From an uncultured OCS116 cluster bacterium (GTDB taxonomy: Bacteria > Pseudomonadota > Alphaproteobacteria > Rhizobiales > TMED25), in NCBI GenBank assembly GCA_902538185.1, contig CACBED010000002.1, forward strand, positions 1-58,958: a DNA stretch of 58,958 nt, read 5' to 3'. Made by a program: the position numbers and the translations under genes. The notes below the pieces were generated by a model. That model was not told where the DNA came from. It searched no databases and saw only the letters and a program-made list of their open reading frames with translations. Shown here piece after piece: positions 25,855 to 35,751 of this stretch; position 1 is the stretch's first letter, and every line of letters starts with the position of its first letter.

Positions 25855-26598
25855 ATGTCTGAATGTATGCTTAAATTAGAGAATATTGTTGCAGGCTATG
25901 GGTATGGTCCTGACATTATAAAAAATATTAATCTTGAGCTCAATAAAGGTGATATTAAGTGCATTATCGGGCCAAACGGAGCTGGTAAATCAACAGTACT
26001 TAAAGCAATTGCTGGAATAATTATACCAAGAAATGGAACAGTATCATTCAATTCTGAAAAAGGTAATTTAGAGCTCTGTGGTATGGAAACATATGAAATA
26101 ATGAAAACAGGCTTATGTTTTATACCACAAGATAGATCTCTATTTAACACGTTAACAGTAGCCGAGAATCTTGCGATGGCTGGTTATACAATTAATGATA
26201 AGCAAGATTTAAGAGGGCGAATAGATGAAGCACTGGATACGTTTCCTCGTCTAAAAGAGAGGCTAACACAGTATGCTGGCACAATGTCTGGTGGAGAGCA
26301 ACAACAATTAATCTTTGCCAGAGCTATCATATTAAAACCAAGAGTAATATTAATTGATGAGCCATCGCTCGGACTTGCTCCTGCAATTGTAGAGCAAGCA
26401 TTCCAGCACATTGAAAATATTGCATCACAGGGAGTATCCATTTTGCTTGTTGAACAAAACGCAAGGAGGGGGCTTGCATCATCGAATTTTGGTACCGTAA
26501 TGGATTTAGGTGAAATTGTTTTTGAAAAACCGGCAAATCAGGTTCTAAGTGATGACAGGATACAGGAGTTATATTTAGGAAAGAGAAAGAAAAAATAA
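25855..26598 (+). CDS. livF: LivF-type branched-chain/amide ABC transporter ATPase
   Basis: The 247-residue ABC ATPase has Walker A GPNGAGKSTVLKAIAG, Q-loop LCFIPQDRSLFNTLTV, signature MSGGEQQQLIFARAI, Walker B VILIDEPSLGLAP and H-loop LVEQNARRGLA. The VEQN motif is typical of LivF. It is the second ATPase of the transporter. It starts five bases after livG and its stop shares one base with the livH start (TAATG), implying coupled translation. Confidence 0.93.
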   Translation: MSECMLKLENIVAGYGYGPDIIKNINLELNKGDIKCIIGPNGAGKSTVLKAIAGIIIPRNGTVSFNSEKGNLELCGMETYEIMKTGLCFIPQDRSLFNTLTVAENLAMAGYTINDKQDLRGRIDEALDTFPRLKERLTQYAGTMSGGEQQQLIFARAIILKPRVILIDEPSLGLAPAIVEQAFQHIENIASQGVSILLVEQNARRGLASSNFGTVMDLGEIVFEKPANQVLSDDRIQELYLGKRKKK

Positions 26599-27467
26599 TG
26601 TTTATCATCCAAACCATAATTTTAGGACTTTGTTTAGGCTTCGTATACGCCCTTATGGCAACAGGTCTAACACTGATATTTGGAGTAATGAGGATCGTAA
26701 ACCTTGCTCATCCGATATTTATATTAGTTGGCGCATTTGCTGCATATTACCTATTTGTGATATTTGGTATGGATCCGATATTTGCAATTCCATTATGTGC
26801 AGCCACAACAGCAATTTTAGGTGCTATAACCTACAAACTTGTATTTGAAAAAGATGCAGGATCTCAAACTTATTCTGAGATGACAGTTTTACTTACATTC
26901 GGTACAGCAATGGTTTTGGATGGCACATTGTCTTACTTATTCAAAAACACACAAAGAATAACATCGCCACCGTATGCAACAGATGCAATATTTATCGGAG
27001 ATATATTTTTACCAACTGCACAATTATATTCCGGATTGATAAGTATTGCATTAATTATTGGATTAGGTTTATTCTTAAAATTCAGTAAATTAGGTATTGC
27101 AATACGCGCAACTTCTCTAAGCCGTGTAAACGCTGAGTTGGTTGGTATTGATGTTAAGTTCGTGTGTATTTTCTCATTTATTCTAGGTTGCGCATTAGCA
27201 GGAGCCGCAGGGTCATTGGTTAGTTTTGTCTTCTCATTTTTCCCAGCAAAACATTGGGAATGGATAGCAATTTTAATGTCATTAGTTGTTCTTGGAGGAA
27301 TGGGTAGCATTCTAGGTGTTGTAATATCTGCTGCAATATTATCTGTTATGGCATCATTGGTTGGAGCATTCATTGCACCTGCATGGTCTACAATGGTTTT
27401 CTTCGTTGCACTATTTGTGATGCTACTGATAAAGCCGCATGGCATGTTCGGTAAATATTTGGAGTAA
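26598..27467 (+). CDS. livH: LivH-type branched-chain/amide ABC transporter permease
   Basis: The 289-residue inner-membrane protein has about eight TM segments and the LivH pattern GLCLGFVYALMATGLTLIFG, VMRIVNLAHPIFILVGAF and the C-terminal VLGGMGSILGVVISAAILS. It forms half of the translocation pore with LivM. It starts at the base where livF ends and is followed by livM after five bases. The HP of NLAHP replaces the more usual HG, a minor family variant. Confidence 0.93.
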   Translation: MFIIQTIILGLCLGFVYALMATGLTLIFGVMRIVNLAHPIFILVGAFAAYYLFVIFGMDPIFAIPLCAATTAILGAITYKLVFEKDAGSQTYSEMTVLLTFGTAMVLDGTLSYLFKNTQRITSPPYATDAIFIGDIFLPTAQLYSGLISIALIIGLGLFLKFSKLGIAIRATSLSRVNAELVGIDVKFVCIFSFILGCALAGAAGSLVSFVFSFFPAKHWEWIAILMSLVVLGGMGSILGVVISAAILSVMASLVGAFIAPAWSTMVFFVALFVMLLIKPHGMFGKYLE

Positions 27468-27472
27468 GCATA

Positions 27473-28441
27473 ATGGATTCAAGAAAAATTATACCAATAG
27501 CAACAATTGCAATACTCCTATTTTTTCCACTAATTCAGTTCTTCCCTTCACTATTTGGTGATCAGAATTATGTAATTCATCTGATGCTATATGCTTTTTA
27601 TTATATGGTAATGACAAGTAGCTGGAATATAATTGGAGGTTATGGAGGTTTTATTTCTGTAGGTCATAATGCCTTCTTATGTATCGGAGCTTATATTGCT
27701 GGGTATTATTCTATTATGTGGGGTATTTCTCCATTCTACCTGATATTACTTGCAGGAATTGGTGCTGGTATTTTTGGTTTTTTTGTTGGTTTAATTACAC
27801 TTCGTGTCAAAGGACCATCATTTATTATATCATCTATAGCTCTAATAATGATACTAAGAATAATATTCGATAGGTGGGAATTAGTTGGTGGTGCAAGCGG
27901 AATAACATTACCCTATAACTCCTTATCAGTAGAATTCTCAAAATTTCCTCATTATTATGGATTTCTTGCACTCGCTATAATAACAATATATATGAATTGG
28001 TATGTGAGGCATTCAAAATTTGGTCTTGCTCTAAGAGCTATCTCACATGATGAAATAAGAAGCGCTGTTGCGGGTATCAATGTTAAATATATAAAAGTTA
28101 CAGCATTTGTACTATCCACATTCTTTATAGGCTGTGCTGGGGCTATATGGGCTGACTATTTAACATATGTTAGGCCAAATATTTTTTTAATAATATTAAT
28201 TGCTGCAAATGTTGTTTTGATGGTGATACTCGGAGGTATGGGCACTGTCACGGGACCTATTGTTGGCACGATTATATTCATTGCTTTTAATGAGTTAATA
28301 TTATCATACCTAGGTGCCACTGAATTAAATTTATTATTTACTGGATTACTTCTTGTTATAACATTATTATATTTTCCGAATGGTATTGTTGGTACTCTAA
28401 AAAATAAAGGAAAGTTACCAAGATTTCTTGATTGGGGATAA
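27473..28441 (+). CDS. livM: LivM-type branched-chain/amide ABC transporter permease
   Basis: The 322-residue inner-membrane protein has about nine TM segments and the LivM markers SSWNIIGGYGGFISVGHNAF, YFILLAGIGAG-like region, VGLITLRVKGPSFIISSIAL, and C-terminal MVILGGMGTVTGPIVGTII. It completes the permease with LivH. The operon order is binding protein, G, F, H, M. An ABC exporter gene begins 21 bases after its stop on the same strand. Confidence 0.93.
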   Translation: MDSRKIIPIATIAILLFFPLIQFFPSLFGDQNYVIHLMLYAFYYMVMTSSWNIIGGYGGFISVGHNAFLCIGAYIAGYYSIMWGISPFYLILLAGIGAGIFGFFVGLITLRVKGPSFIISSIALIMILRIIFDRWELVGGASGITLPYNSLSVEFSKFPHYYGFLALAIITIYMNWYVRHSKFGLALRAISHDEIRSAVAGINVKYIKVTAFVLSTFFIGCAGAIWADYLTYVRPNIFLIILIAANVVLMVILGGMGTVTGPIVGTIIFIAFNELILSYLGATELNLLFTGLLLVITLLYFPNGIVGTLKNKGKLPRFLDWG

Positions 28442-28462
28442 AATCCTTATTATATCAACCTA

Positions 28463-30214
28463 ATGAATGCATATAATATGAAAGAACTTAGTTCGTCCAG
28501 AAGGTTCTGGAATGAGTATATCAAGGTTTACAGACTCAAAATAATTATATCTATCCTACTAATTGCCGTAGTCGCAATAAGTTCGAGCTTTTATCCGTTA
28601 ACAATAAATTGGAGTTTTAAACTAATAGAAGAAGGTAATGGAAAATTCTTATTTATAGTAGTACTTATTGTTCCATTTATAGCACTTTTGAGGGGGTTGT
28701 CTAATTACTTACAAATATTATTAGTAAATAAGACTGCATTGAATATTGTTGGGGATCTTCAAAAAAAAATTTACGAAAAAATTATACAATCAAATATAGA
28801 AACTATTGAAGATAATGGTGCTGGTAATTTAATATCAAGACTGTCCAACGATACGACATTAATACTGGAAGCACTTGAAAGACTGATGAATAGTCTATTA
28901 AAAGATGGTTTAACCGGACTTGTTCTCTTAATTACAATGATATATCTTGATTGGAAGCTGGCAATTATAATTTGCCTCCTTTTGCCCATTATCGCATTAC
29001 CAATATATAAAATAGGTAAAAAAGTGAATAGTATTTCAAAGGGGGCGCAAATACAAATTGGAAAATTTACTAATTTATTAAATCAAAGCTTTCATAATAT
29101 TCATACAATAAAATCTTTTCAACTTGAAAATCGTGAGATTCAAAATACCAATCAAGAAATCGAGAGAAGAATATTCAATTTGTACAAATTAACTAAATAT
29201 CGAGCAATAATGAGCCCTATTATTGAAGTTTTAGCAGGTATTTTTATAGGTCTTCTCTTGACCTTTGCAGGTTATCAGATATTAGAGGGTAATAGCTCAT
29301 TAGGTCAACTGACAGCATTTATAACAGCTCTATTGATGATCTCAGATCCAATAAGAAGAATAAGTACATTAAATTCCGTTTATCAGGAAGGCCTTGCTGC
29401 CGTTGACAGAGTTTATGGATTATACAGTAATTGCAACATCATTGCGGATAAGCCCGACTCCGTCGTTTTTCCAATAGATTATGACCTGCTTAGGTTTGAG
29501 AATGTATCCTTCAAATATAAATCAGACCAACGGAGTGTATTAAATAATATAACTTTTACAATTAAAGAGGGTACTAGAAATTATATAATTGGAGAAAGTG
29601 GTGCTGGTAAATCAACAATATTTAAATTATTAATTAGACTCCACGAAGCCAAATCTGGTGATATCAAGTTTGGAAACACAGATATCGAAGATATTCAGAT
29701 TAAATCATTGAGATCGTGCGTATCCATTGTCTCACAAAACACCTTTATTTTTAATGATACGCTTAAAAATAATATAAATCTAAATCAGAATGCAAGTTCT
29801 GAAAATATTGATTTTCATAAATTAATGGACGATCTAAATATTAATAACTTTGCGGATAAATTACCAAATAAATATGACACAAAAATTGGTATTGATGGAA
29901 TATCTCTCTCAGGAGGTGAGTTGCAGAGGCTTGCCATTGCAAGGGCGATATATAAGAATGCACCATTGTTATTATTAGATGAGGCAACAAATTCATTAGA
30001 CTCGATAAATGAGATCGAAATAAACAAAACATTGGATAAATATTTCACAGATAAAACTGTTCTTATCATCGCACATAAGCTTGAGACTATAAAAGATGCG
30101 GATAATATAATTGTACTGAAAGATGGGAATATGGTTGGTGCAGGAAAATATGAAGATCTAGAAGAAAACAATGAGTATTTTCAAGATTTAATCAATTCAT
30201 CATTTCTAAAATAG
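28463..30214 (+). CDS. ABC exporter half-transporter (TMD-NBD fusion, MsbA/ABCB-like)
   Basis: The 583-residue protein has an N-terminal six-TM exporter domain (about residues 25-310) and a C-terminal ATPase. The ATPase shows Walker A GESGAGKSTIFKLLIRL, Q-loop SIVSQNTFIFNDTL, signature LSGGELQRLAIARAI, Walker B LLLLDEATNSLD and H-loop IIAHKLETI. It would act as a homodimer exporting lipid, peptide or drug-like molecules. It is only 21 bases after livM, so probably cotranscribed with the importer, an unusual pairing. The start MNAYNMKEL lacks a clear ribosome-binding site; ATG at 28478 is an alternative. Confidence 0.88.
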   Translation: MNAYNMKELSSSRRFWNEYIKVYRLKIIISILLIAVVAISSSFYPLTINWSFKLIEEGNGKFLFIVVLIVPFIALLRGLSNYLQILLVNKTALNIVGDLQKKIYEKIIQSNIETIEDNGAGNLISRLSNDTTLILEALERLMNSLLKDGLTGLVLLITMIYLDWKLAIIICLLLPIIALPIYKIGKKVNSISKGAQIQIGKFTNLLNQSFHNIHTIKSFQLENREIQNTNQEIERRIFNLYKLTKYRAIMSPIIEVLAGIFIGLLLTFAGYQILEGNSSLGQLTAFITALLMISDPIRRISTLNSVYQEGLAAVDRVYGLYSNCNIIADKPDSVVFPIDYDLLRFENVSFKYKSDQRSVLNNITFTIKEGTRNYIIGESGAGKSTIFKLLIRLHEAKSGDIKFGNTDIEDIQIKSLRSCVSIVSQNTFIFNDTLKNNINLNQNASSENIDFHKLMDDLNINNFADKLPNKYDTKIGIDGISLSGGELQRLAIARAIYKNAPLLLLDEATNSLDSINEIEINKTLDKYFTDKTVLIIAHKLETIKDADNIIVLKDGNMVGAGKYEDLEENNEYFQDLINSSFLK

Positions 30215-30396
30215 AGTTAATTATTAGTTTTTTATTTTTTGCACACTGTCGAGGTATTAGCAATTAAGGCTATTCCTTTTTATCAACATTTATTGGGTAT
30301 AATAAAATAAATCACAAGTATAATATTATTGTCTTATAAGTTTTAGAATTATACTTTGTTTATTTATTTTTATACTTTTTATTTTATAATTAAAAA
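30215..30396 (+). promoter_or_regulatory. AT-rich gap upstream of rlpA
   Basis: This 182-base gap separates the transporter region from the rlpA-tmk-holB housekeeping operon. T-runs directly after the exporter stop (TTAGTTTTTTATTTTTTG) could help end transcription, but no GC-rich stem precedes them. A promoter for rlpA is expected near its 3' end; I cannot assign boxes. Confidence 0.35.
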
Positions 30397-30996
30397 ATGC
30401 GAAATTTTACTTATAAATATATCATAATTATATCTTTTGCATTGATTATTACATTAAGCTCATGCAGCTCTTGGTTTAAAGTGGAAAATAACCCTCAAGT
30501 ATACGGAAAGTATGACCATGTACCACAGGGGGGAGGGCATTACAAAGTTGGCGAACCATATGAAATTAATGGGAAATGGTACTATCCGGAAGTCGATAAT
30601 GATTACGACCAAGTGGGGATAGCTTCGTGGTATGGAGATTATTTTCACGGCAGATTAACCGCAAATGGTGAGTATTACGATATGAATGCATTATCCGCTG
30701 CGCATAAAACTCTACCATTGCCATCTTATTTACGAGTTACAAATCTTGAAAATAACAAATCAATTATAGTCCGTTTAAATGATAGGGGACCATACATTGG
30801 TGACAGAATAATAGATTTATCAAAAAGAGCTGCTTCAGAATTAGAAATGTTAAACAAAGGCACTGCAAGAGTCAGGGTCCAATACATCGAGGTAGCTCCG
30901 CTCGACGGCAATCAAGGAAATTACTTTAACAACACTAAACCTGGTTTTCTTCGAAAAATCTGGAGAGCCACATCATCAGCATTAACGGATCTATAA
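30397..30996 (+). CDS. rlpA: RlpA-like septal-ring lytic transglycosylase lipoprotein
   Basis: The 199-residue protein starts with a lipoprotein signal (IITLSSCSSW, lipobox Cys about residue 23). A double-psi beta-barrel follows with VGIASWYGDYFHGRLTANGEYYD, ALSAAHKTLPLPSYLRV and VRLNDRGPYIGDRIIDLSKRA. RlpA cleaves denuded glycan strands at the septum. It ends soon after the barrel and lacks the C-terminal SPOR domain of many RlpA proteins. It is four bases from tmk. The dacA gene often found here in related bacteria is absent. Confidence 0.9.
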   Translation: MRNFTYKYIIIISFALIITLSSCSSWFKVENNPQVYGKYDHVPQGGGHYKVGEPYEINGKWYYPEVDNDYDQVGIASWYGDYFHGRLTANGEYYDMNALSAAHKTLPLPSYLRVTNLENNKSIIVRLNDRGPYIGDRIIDLSKRAASELEMLNKGTARVRVQYIEVAPLDGNQGNYFNNTKPGFLRKIWRATSSALTDL

Positions 30997-31000
30997 TAAA

Positions 31001-31633
31001 ATGTCACAGAATAGCTTATTAATAACATTTGAAGGTGGCGAGGGAAGCGGTAAAACTACTCAGTCACAAATACTATATAATGCCTTAAAAGAAAAAGGGT
31101 TTGAGGTTATAAAAACTCGAGAGCCAGGTGGCACCAAATTTGCCGAAATAATACGTGAGATATTGGTTCAAGGAGAGTCAAATAAAATTAATAATATAAG
31201 CGAGTTATTGCTTTTTGCCGCCGCAAGGGCAGATCATGTTCAAAAACTGATAAAAGAATGCCTTAAAGATAATAAAATTGTCATTTGCGATAGATTTACC
31301 GATTCAACACTCGCATATCAAGGTTATGCGGGAAACTTAGATTTAGACCTAGTAAAGGAGGTAAATAGAATATCAATTGGTGAAATTTCTCCGGATCTTA
31401 CCTTTGTTTTCGATATAGATCCAACACTAGGAATTGAAAGGGCGCTAGGGGAGAATAACAAAGAGACAAGATTCGAAGAAAAAGATATTATGTATCATAA
31501 AAAGATAAGAGATGGGTATATGGACATAGCTAGAGATAATCCAGATAGATGTGTTGTTATAGATGGAACTAATGGTATAGAACAAATATCAAAAAATATT
31601 TTGGAATTGACCCTAGATAAAATAAATGAATGA
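31001..31633 (+). CDS. tmk: Thymidylate kinase
   Basis: The 210-residue P-loop kinase has FEGGEGSGKTTQ (Walker A), the TREPGGT substrate motif, the CDRFTDSTLAYQGYA motif (DRxxDS) and the LID region near RFEEKDIMYH. It phosphorylates dTMP to dTDP in the cytoplasm for DNA synthesis. The stop overlaps the holB start by eight bases (ATGAATGA). Confidence 0.95.
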   Translation: MSQNSLLITFEGGEGSGKTTQSQILYNALKEKGFEVIKTREPGGTKFAEIIREILVQGESNKINNISELLLFAAARADHVQKLIKECLKDNKIVICDRFTDSTLAYQGYAGNLDLDLVKEVNRISIGEISPDLTFVFDIDPTLGIERALGENNKETRFEEKDIMYHKKIRDGYMDIARDNPDRCVVIDGTNGIEQISKNILELTLDKINE

Positions 31634-32627
31634 AATTAATAAGCCATGGCAGAATGAATTATTTATTGGGCACCAACCAATTATTAGTCAACTAGATCGG
31701 CTAAAAAATAATAACTCCCTCAATAACACACTTCTTTTTAGTGGTCCGATTGGTATAGGAAAATGTACTCTCGCGTTTAGATATACGAACTATATATTTT
31801 CTGATATTGACTCGTCTTTTATGGATTATAAGCAAATAAATAATTGTATTTCCAGCCAAATATCAAATCACTCGTATCCAAATCTGCATTACATATCTAA
31901 TGCTGATGAGAGTGGTAGCTCGCTTGAAATAAAAATTGAAGAAATTAGAAAGCTTAAAGAACACCTTACTGGAAAATTACTAAATGGTGGTTATCGCGTG
32001 ATAATTATAGATACGATCAATGATTTGAATAAATCAGCACAAAATGCACTATTAAAAATACTGGAAGAGCCACCGGTTAATACATTATTTATATTAATCA
32101 CACACAATATTAGCAAGGTACCAGATACAATCTTATCCAGATGTCTGAAATTTAATTTTAAAAACTTATCAATTGCTGATACCAAACAAGTTATTACTCA
32201 CCTTAGCCATGAGATGAACACAGAACAAATCATTGATATGTATGGAATGAATGCATCACCTGGAAAGATTGTTAATCTAATGAATAACAATTTTGAAGAA
32301 ATTATTCAGGATTTTAATGATTTAATAAATTCAAAAAATATAAACGAAAAAAACGTCTTAAAAATTATTAAGTATTATTCAAAAAAAGAGAATTTAGTTT
32401 CATTTAATATATTGTTTGAACTTTTTATGATTTGGTTGAAGAAAAATGCTATTAGTTTCTTAGCAAATTTAAATGAGGATTATAAACTATATGAATTACT
32501 TGGTTATTGGGATAACTATTCGGACAAGTATAATAATTTAAATATCTTTAACCTGAGCAGGGAAGAGCTTTTGCTAAATATTCATAGAGATGTATGGCGT
32601 TTATCAAATAGGAAAATAGATGGGTAA
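31626..32627 (+). CDS. holB: DNA polymerase III subunit delta'
   Basis: The 333-residue AAA+ clamp-loader subunit shows GHQPIISQLDRLKNN, P-loop GPIGIGKCTLAFR, the sensor-type segment KSAQNALLKILEEPP and ILSRCLKFNF with the SRC motif. It is part of the clamp loader that opens the beta sliding clamp. The zinc-binding Cys cluster of some delta' and tau proteins is not visible. It overlaps tmk and metG by eight bases each, a tightly coupled tmk-holB-metG unit as in many alphaproteobacteria. Confidence 0.9.
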   Translation: MNEINKPWQNELFIGHQPIISQLDRLKNNNSLNNTLLFSGPIGIGKCTLAFRYTNYIFSDIDSSFMDYKQINNCISSQISNHSYPNLHYISNADESGSSLEIKIEEIRKLKEHLTGKLLNGGYRVIIIDTINDLNKSAQNALLKILEEPPVNTLFILITHNISKVPDTILSRCLKFNFKNLSIADTKQVITHLSHEMNTEQIIDMYGMNASPGKIVNLMNNNFEEIIQDFNDLINSKNINEKNVLKIIKYYSKKENLVSFNILFELFMIWLKKNAISFLANLNEDYKLYELLGYWDNYSDKYNNLNIFNLSREELLLNIHRDVWRLSNRKIDG

Positions 32628-34164
32628 AGAAAAGAAAACTTTTTATTTAACAACTGCAATTTCATATCCAAATGGTGAGCCACACATTGGCCATGCTTAC
32701 GAAGCGATAATCACAGATACGATCGCAAGATACCACAGACTTTTTGAAAAAAATGTTAAGTTTCTTACGGGCACGGATGAGCACGGGATCAAAATGCTTC
32801 AAACGGCAAAAAAATTGAATTTAACAGCCAAGCAGCTTGCAGATAAAAACGCACCATTATTTATGAAAATGCTGAACGAAGTCAATTCTACGCATGATGA
32901 TTTCATAAGGACGACTGAAGACAGGCACAAAATTGCATGCATAGAAATTTGGAATAGGATGTCTCAGAATGATGATATATATAAGGGTAAATATGCGGGC
33001 TGGTATTCTATTCGAGATGAGGCTTACTATGAAGAAAAAGAGTTAACTAAAAAAAATGGCCAATTCTATTCTCCGCAGGGAACCGAAGTTACGTGGGTAG
33101 AAGAGGAGAGTTATTTCTTTAGATTATCTAAATATCAGGATAGACTTCTAGAGCATTATAAAAATAATCCGAAATTCATTTTACCAGAAAGCAGAAAAAA
33201 TGAAGTTATTAAATTTGTGCAATCTGGCCTAAAGGATTTATCTATATCACGGACAACTTTTGATTGGGGTATCAATGTGCCAAATGATGATAGTCATGTA
33301 ATGTATGTATGGGTCGACGCTTTAACGAATTATTTAACTGGTGTTAATTTTCCAAGCGAGAAATATAAAAACTATTGGCCAGCAAATTATCATATAATTG
33401 GAAAAGATATATTAAGGTTTCATGCTGTTTATTGGCCAGCGTTTCTATTATCTGCAAATATCGAACTGCCTCTAACAGTATTTGCCCACGGTTTTCTATT
33501 CAATAGAGGTGTCAAAATGTCAAAGTCTTTGGGAAATGTTGTCAGCCCAGGAGAGTTGATAGAGAAATATGGCATTGATCAATTGAGATACTTCTTTTTA
33601 CGGGAGGTATCGATGGGAAATGATGGAAATTATGATGATGAAAGTATATCGAGAAGGGTAAATGCAGACCTAGCAAATGATTTAGGGAACCTAATACAGA
33701 GGTCATGCTCAATGGTACAAAAGAATTGTAATGGAATTATTCCATCAATTTCTTCTAAGTTTAATGATGATGATCTTAATATAAACTCAAATGTGGTCAG
33801 TCTTGTTAACAGAGTAGAAATTTTAGTGGAAACACTTGAGTTTAATAAAATATTATCAGAAATATGGGAACAAATTTCAAATTTAAATAAATATTTTTCA
33901 GATCAAAGGCCATGGGAGTTACGAAAAAATAATAATGAAAGAATGCAGACCGTGCTATTCATCACTCTTAATAATATAAGAAAAATTGCAATAATGCTGC
34001 TTCCAGTCATGCCAATATCATCAGAAAAAATTTTAAACTTATTAAATATCAATGATACAGATCGTACCTTCAAGTCTATTACAGATGAACATATAGATAT
34101 AAGCGGCAATAGACTAGGGGAGGTTACGCCAATATTCCCAAAAGTTGAAATTAGCGATGAATAA
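32620..34164 (+). CDS. metG: Methionyl-tRNA synthetase
   Basis: The 514-residue class I synthetase has SYPNGEPHIGHAYEAI (HIGH motif), TGTDEHGIKM, and KMSKSLGNVV (KMSKS). The short connective peptide without a zinc Cys cluster and the lack of a C-terminal tRNA-binding dimer domain match the compact MetG type of alphaproteobacteria. It charges tRNA-Met in the cytoplasm. Both ends overlap neighbours by eight bases (holB ATGGGTAA and tatD ATGAATAA). Confidence 0.95.
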   Translation: MGKEKKTFYLTTAISYPNGEPHIGHAYEAIITDTIARYHRLFEKNVKFLTGTDEHGIKMLQTAKKLNLTAKQLADKNAPLFMKMLNEVNSTHDDFIRTTEDRHKIACIEIWNRMSQNDDIYKGKYAGWYSIRDEAYYEEKELTKKNGQFYSPQGTEVTWVEEESYFFRLSKYQDRLLEHYKNNPKFILPESRKNEVIKFVQSGLKDLSISRTTFDWGINVPNDDSHVMYVWVDALTNYLTGVNFPSEKYKNYWPANYHIIGKDILRFHAVYWPAFLLSANIELPLTVFAHGFLFNRGVKMSKSLGNVVSPGELIEKYGIDQLRYFFLREVSMGNDGNYDDESISRRVNADLANDLGNLIQRSCSMVQKNCNGIIPSISSKFNDDDLNINSNVVSLVNRVEILVETLEFNKILSEIWEQISNLNKYFSDQRPWELRKNNNERMQTVLFITLNNIRKIAIMLLPVMPISSEKILNLLNINDTDRTFKSITDEHIDISGNRLGEVTPIFPKVEISDE

Positions 34165-34957
34165 AAAATATGATTTTCTAATTGATACACACTGTCATCT
34201 TGATTTTGATGACTATGTTTCAGATATTGATGCTGTAGTCAAAAACGCATTTAATGCTAATGTGAGATATCTAATAACCATATCTACCAAATTTAAGCTT
34301 TTTCATAAGATTGAAAACTTGGTATCCCGTTTTGATAATATTTATTGTAGCGTGGGAACGCACCCTTTATACATAGATGATGAGTACGCAAGCTATACAT
34401 CATCTGATCTTTTAGACGTATGCAATAATAGTAAAGTTGTTGCAATTGGTGAATGTGGTTTAGATTACTCCAAGCTAAAATACGATAATAAAAAAGAGCA
34501 AGAGTCAATGTTTCGATTGCAAATTGAATGCTCGAATGTTAGTGGGTTGCCATTTATAATTCATAATAGAAATTCAGATGAGGATATGGAGCGGATATTG
34601 CTAGATGAAGCAAAAAAAAATAAATTAAGAGGTGTTCTTCATTGCTTTAGTTCATCCGAAAGACTTGCAATGGTTGCAATAGATTTAGGCCTAAGCATAT
34701 CATTCACCGGAATCATTACATTTAAAAATGCTAATTCAGTAAGAGATATTCTTCGAAAAATTCCAAATGATAGGATATTCGTTGAAACAGACTCACCTTT
34801 TTTAGCCCCAATGCCTCATCGTGGAAAAAGAAATGAACCATCATATATAACAAAAATAGTTGATAAAATATCTGAGGTTAAGCAACTACCAATAGCTGAA
34901 GTTATTGACCTAACAACTAAGAATAGTCTGAAATTTTTTGATAAGATTAAAGTATGA
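34157..34957 (+). CDS. tatD: TatD-family metal-dependent hydrolase (deoxyribonuclease)
   Basis: The 266-residue TIM-barrel hydrolase has the metal motif DTHCHLDFDDY, GTHPLYID, GECGLDYSK, FIIHNRN, LHCFSSSE and VETDSPFLAP. These are the TatD family's metal and catalytic sites. TatD proteins are 3'-5' exonucleases linked to DNA quality control. The track start is a TTG at 34145; the ATG at 34157 is preferred and gives an eight-base overlap with metG. The stop overlaps the next start by four bases. Confidence 0.92.
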   Translation: MNKKYDFLIDTHCHLDFDDYVSDIDAVVKNAFNANVRYLITISTKFKLFHKIENLVSRFDNIYCSVGTHPLYIDDEYASYTSSDLLDVCNNSKVVAIGECGLDYSKLKYDNKKEQESMFRLQIECSNVSGLPFIIHNRNSDEDMERILLDEAKKNKLRGVLHCFSSSERLAMVAIDLGLSISFTGIITFKNANSVRDILRKIPNDRIFVETDSPFLAPMPHRGKRNEPSYITKIVDKISEVKQLPIAEVIDLTTKNSLKFFDKIKV

Positions 34958-35751
34958 CAAAAAATAATACAAAGATTACAATACTCGGCTGTGGCTCATC
35001 GACAGGTGTACCACGCGTTGGTAACGAATGGGGGGCATGCAATCCAAAAATTATTGAGAATAATCGTAGCAGATGCTCAATTTTAATAGAAAAAATTAAT
35101 GAAAATGACATTACTTCTGTAATTGTGGATACTGGTCCAGACTTCAGGAGTCAAGTGAACAGAGAGAACATAAAGAAAATTGACGCTGTTTTTTACACAC
35201 ATGAACATGCTGATCACACTCATGGCATTGATGATCTCAGAATGTATGCACTCAGGGATAAAAAAAGAGTTGATGTTTTTGCTTCTGCCGCAACATCGGA
35301 AAATCTTAAGCAAAAATTCGGTTATTGTTTTGATACAAAGATTGGAAGCGGTTACCCACCAATCTTAAACCTTAATTTGATTGAGCATGGGAAAATATAC
35401 AACATCGAGGGTGAGGGTGGCAATATAGGTATTATGCCAATAAATCAAGTACATGGAAATATTAATTCTTTTGGATACAAAATTGAAAATATAGTGTATT
35501 CATCTGATATTAGTGAATTACCAAATGAGTCTATACAGTATATAAAAAATTGCGAAATATGGATAGTAGACGCATTGCGTTGGAATCCTCACCCAACTCA
35601 TTTCCATGTAGACAAAGTATTACAATTAGTTACAGATTTAAATGTAGAACGTGCAATACTTACAAATATGCACATAGACTTGGATTACAAACAACTATGT
35701 GATTATTTACCAGAAAACATTATACCAGCATATGATGGTATGCAGATTTAA
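34954..35751 (+). CDS. MBL-fold metallohydrolase (PhnP/PqqB-like)
   Basis: The 265-residue metallo-beta-lactamase-fold protein has ILGCGSSTGVPRVGN, DTGPDFRSQ, the metal site YTHEHADHTHGIDDLR (HxHxDH) and later His/Asp in YSSDISELP and HFHVDKV. This type regularly follows tatD in alphaproteobacteria and resembles PhnP cyclic phosphodiesterases. The substrate is unknown. The ATGA overlap with tatD implies one operon from rlpA to here. It converges with hflX across 73 AT-rich bases. Confidence 0.88.
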   Translation: MTKNNTKITILGCGSSTGVPRVGNEWGACNPKIIENNRSRCSILIEKINENDITSVIVDTGPDFRSQVNRENIKKIDAVFYTHEHADHTHGIDDLRMYALRDKKRVDVFASAATSENLKQKFGYCFDTKIGSGYPPILNLNLIEHGKIYNIEGEGGNIGIMPINQVHGNINSFGYKIENIVYSSDISELPNESIQYIKNCEIWIVDALRWNPHPTHFHVDKVLQLVTDLNVERAILTNMHIDLDYKQLCDYLPENIIPAYDGMQI

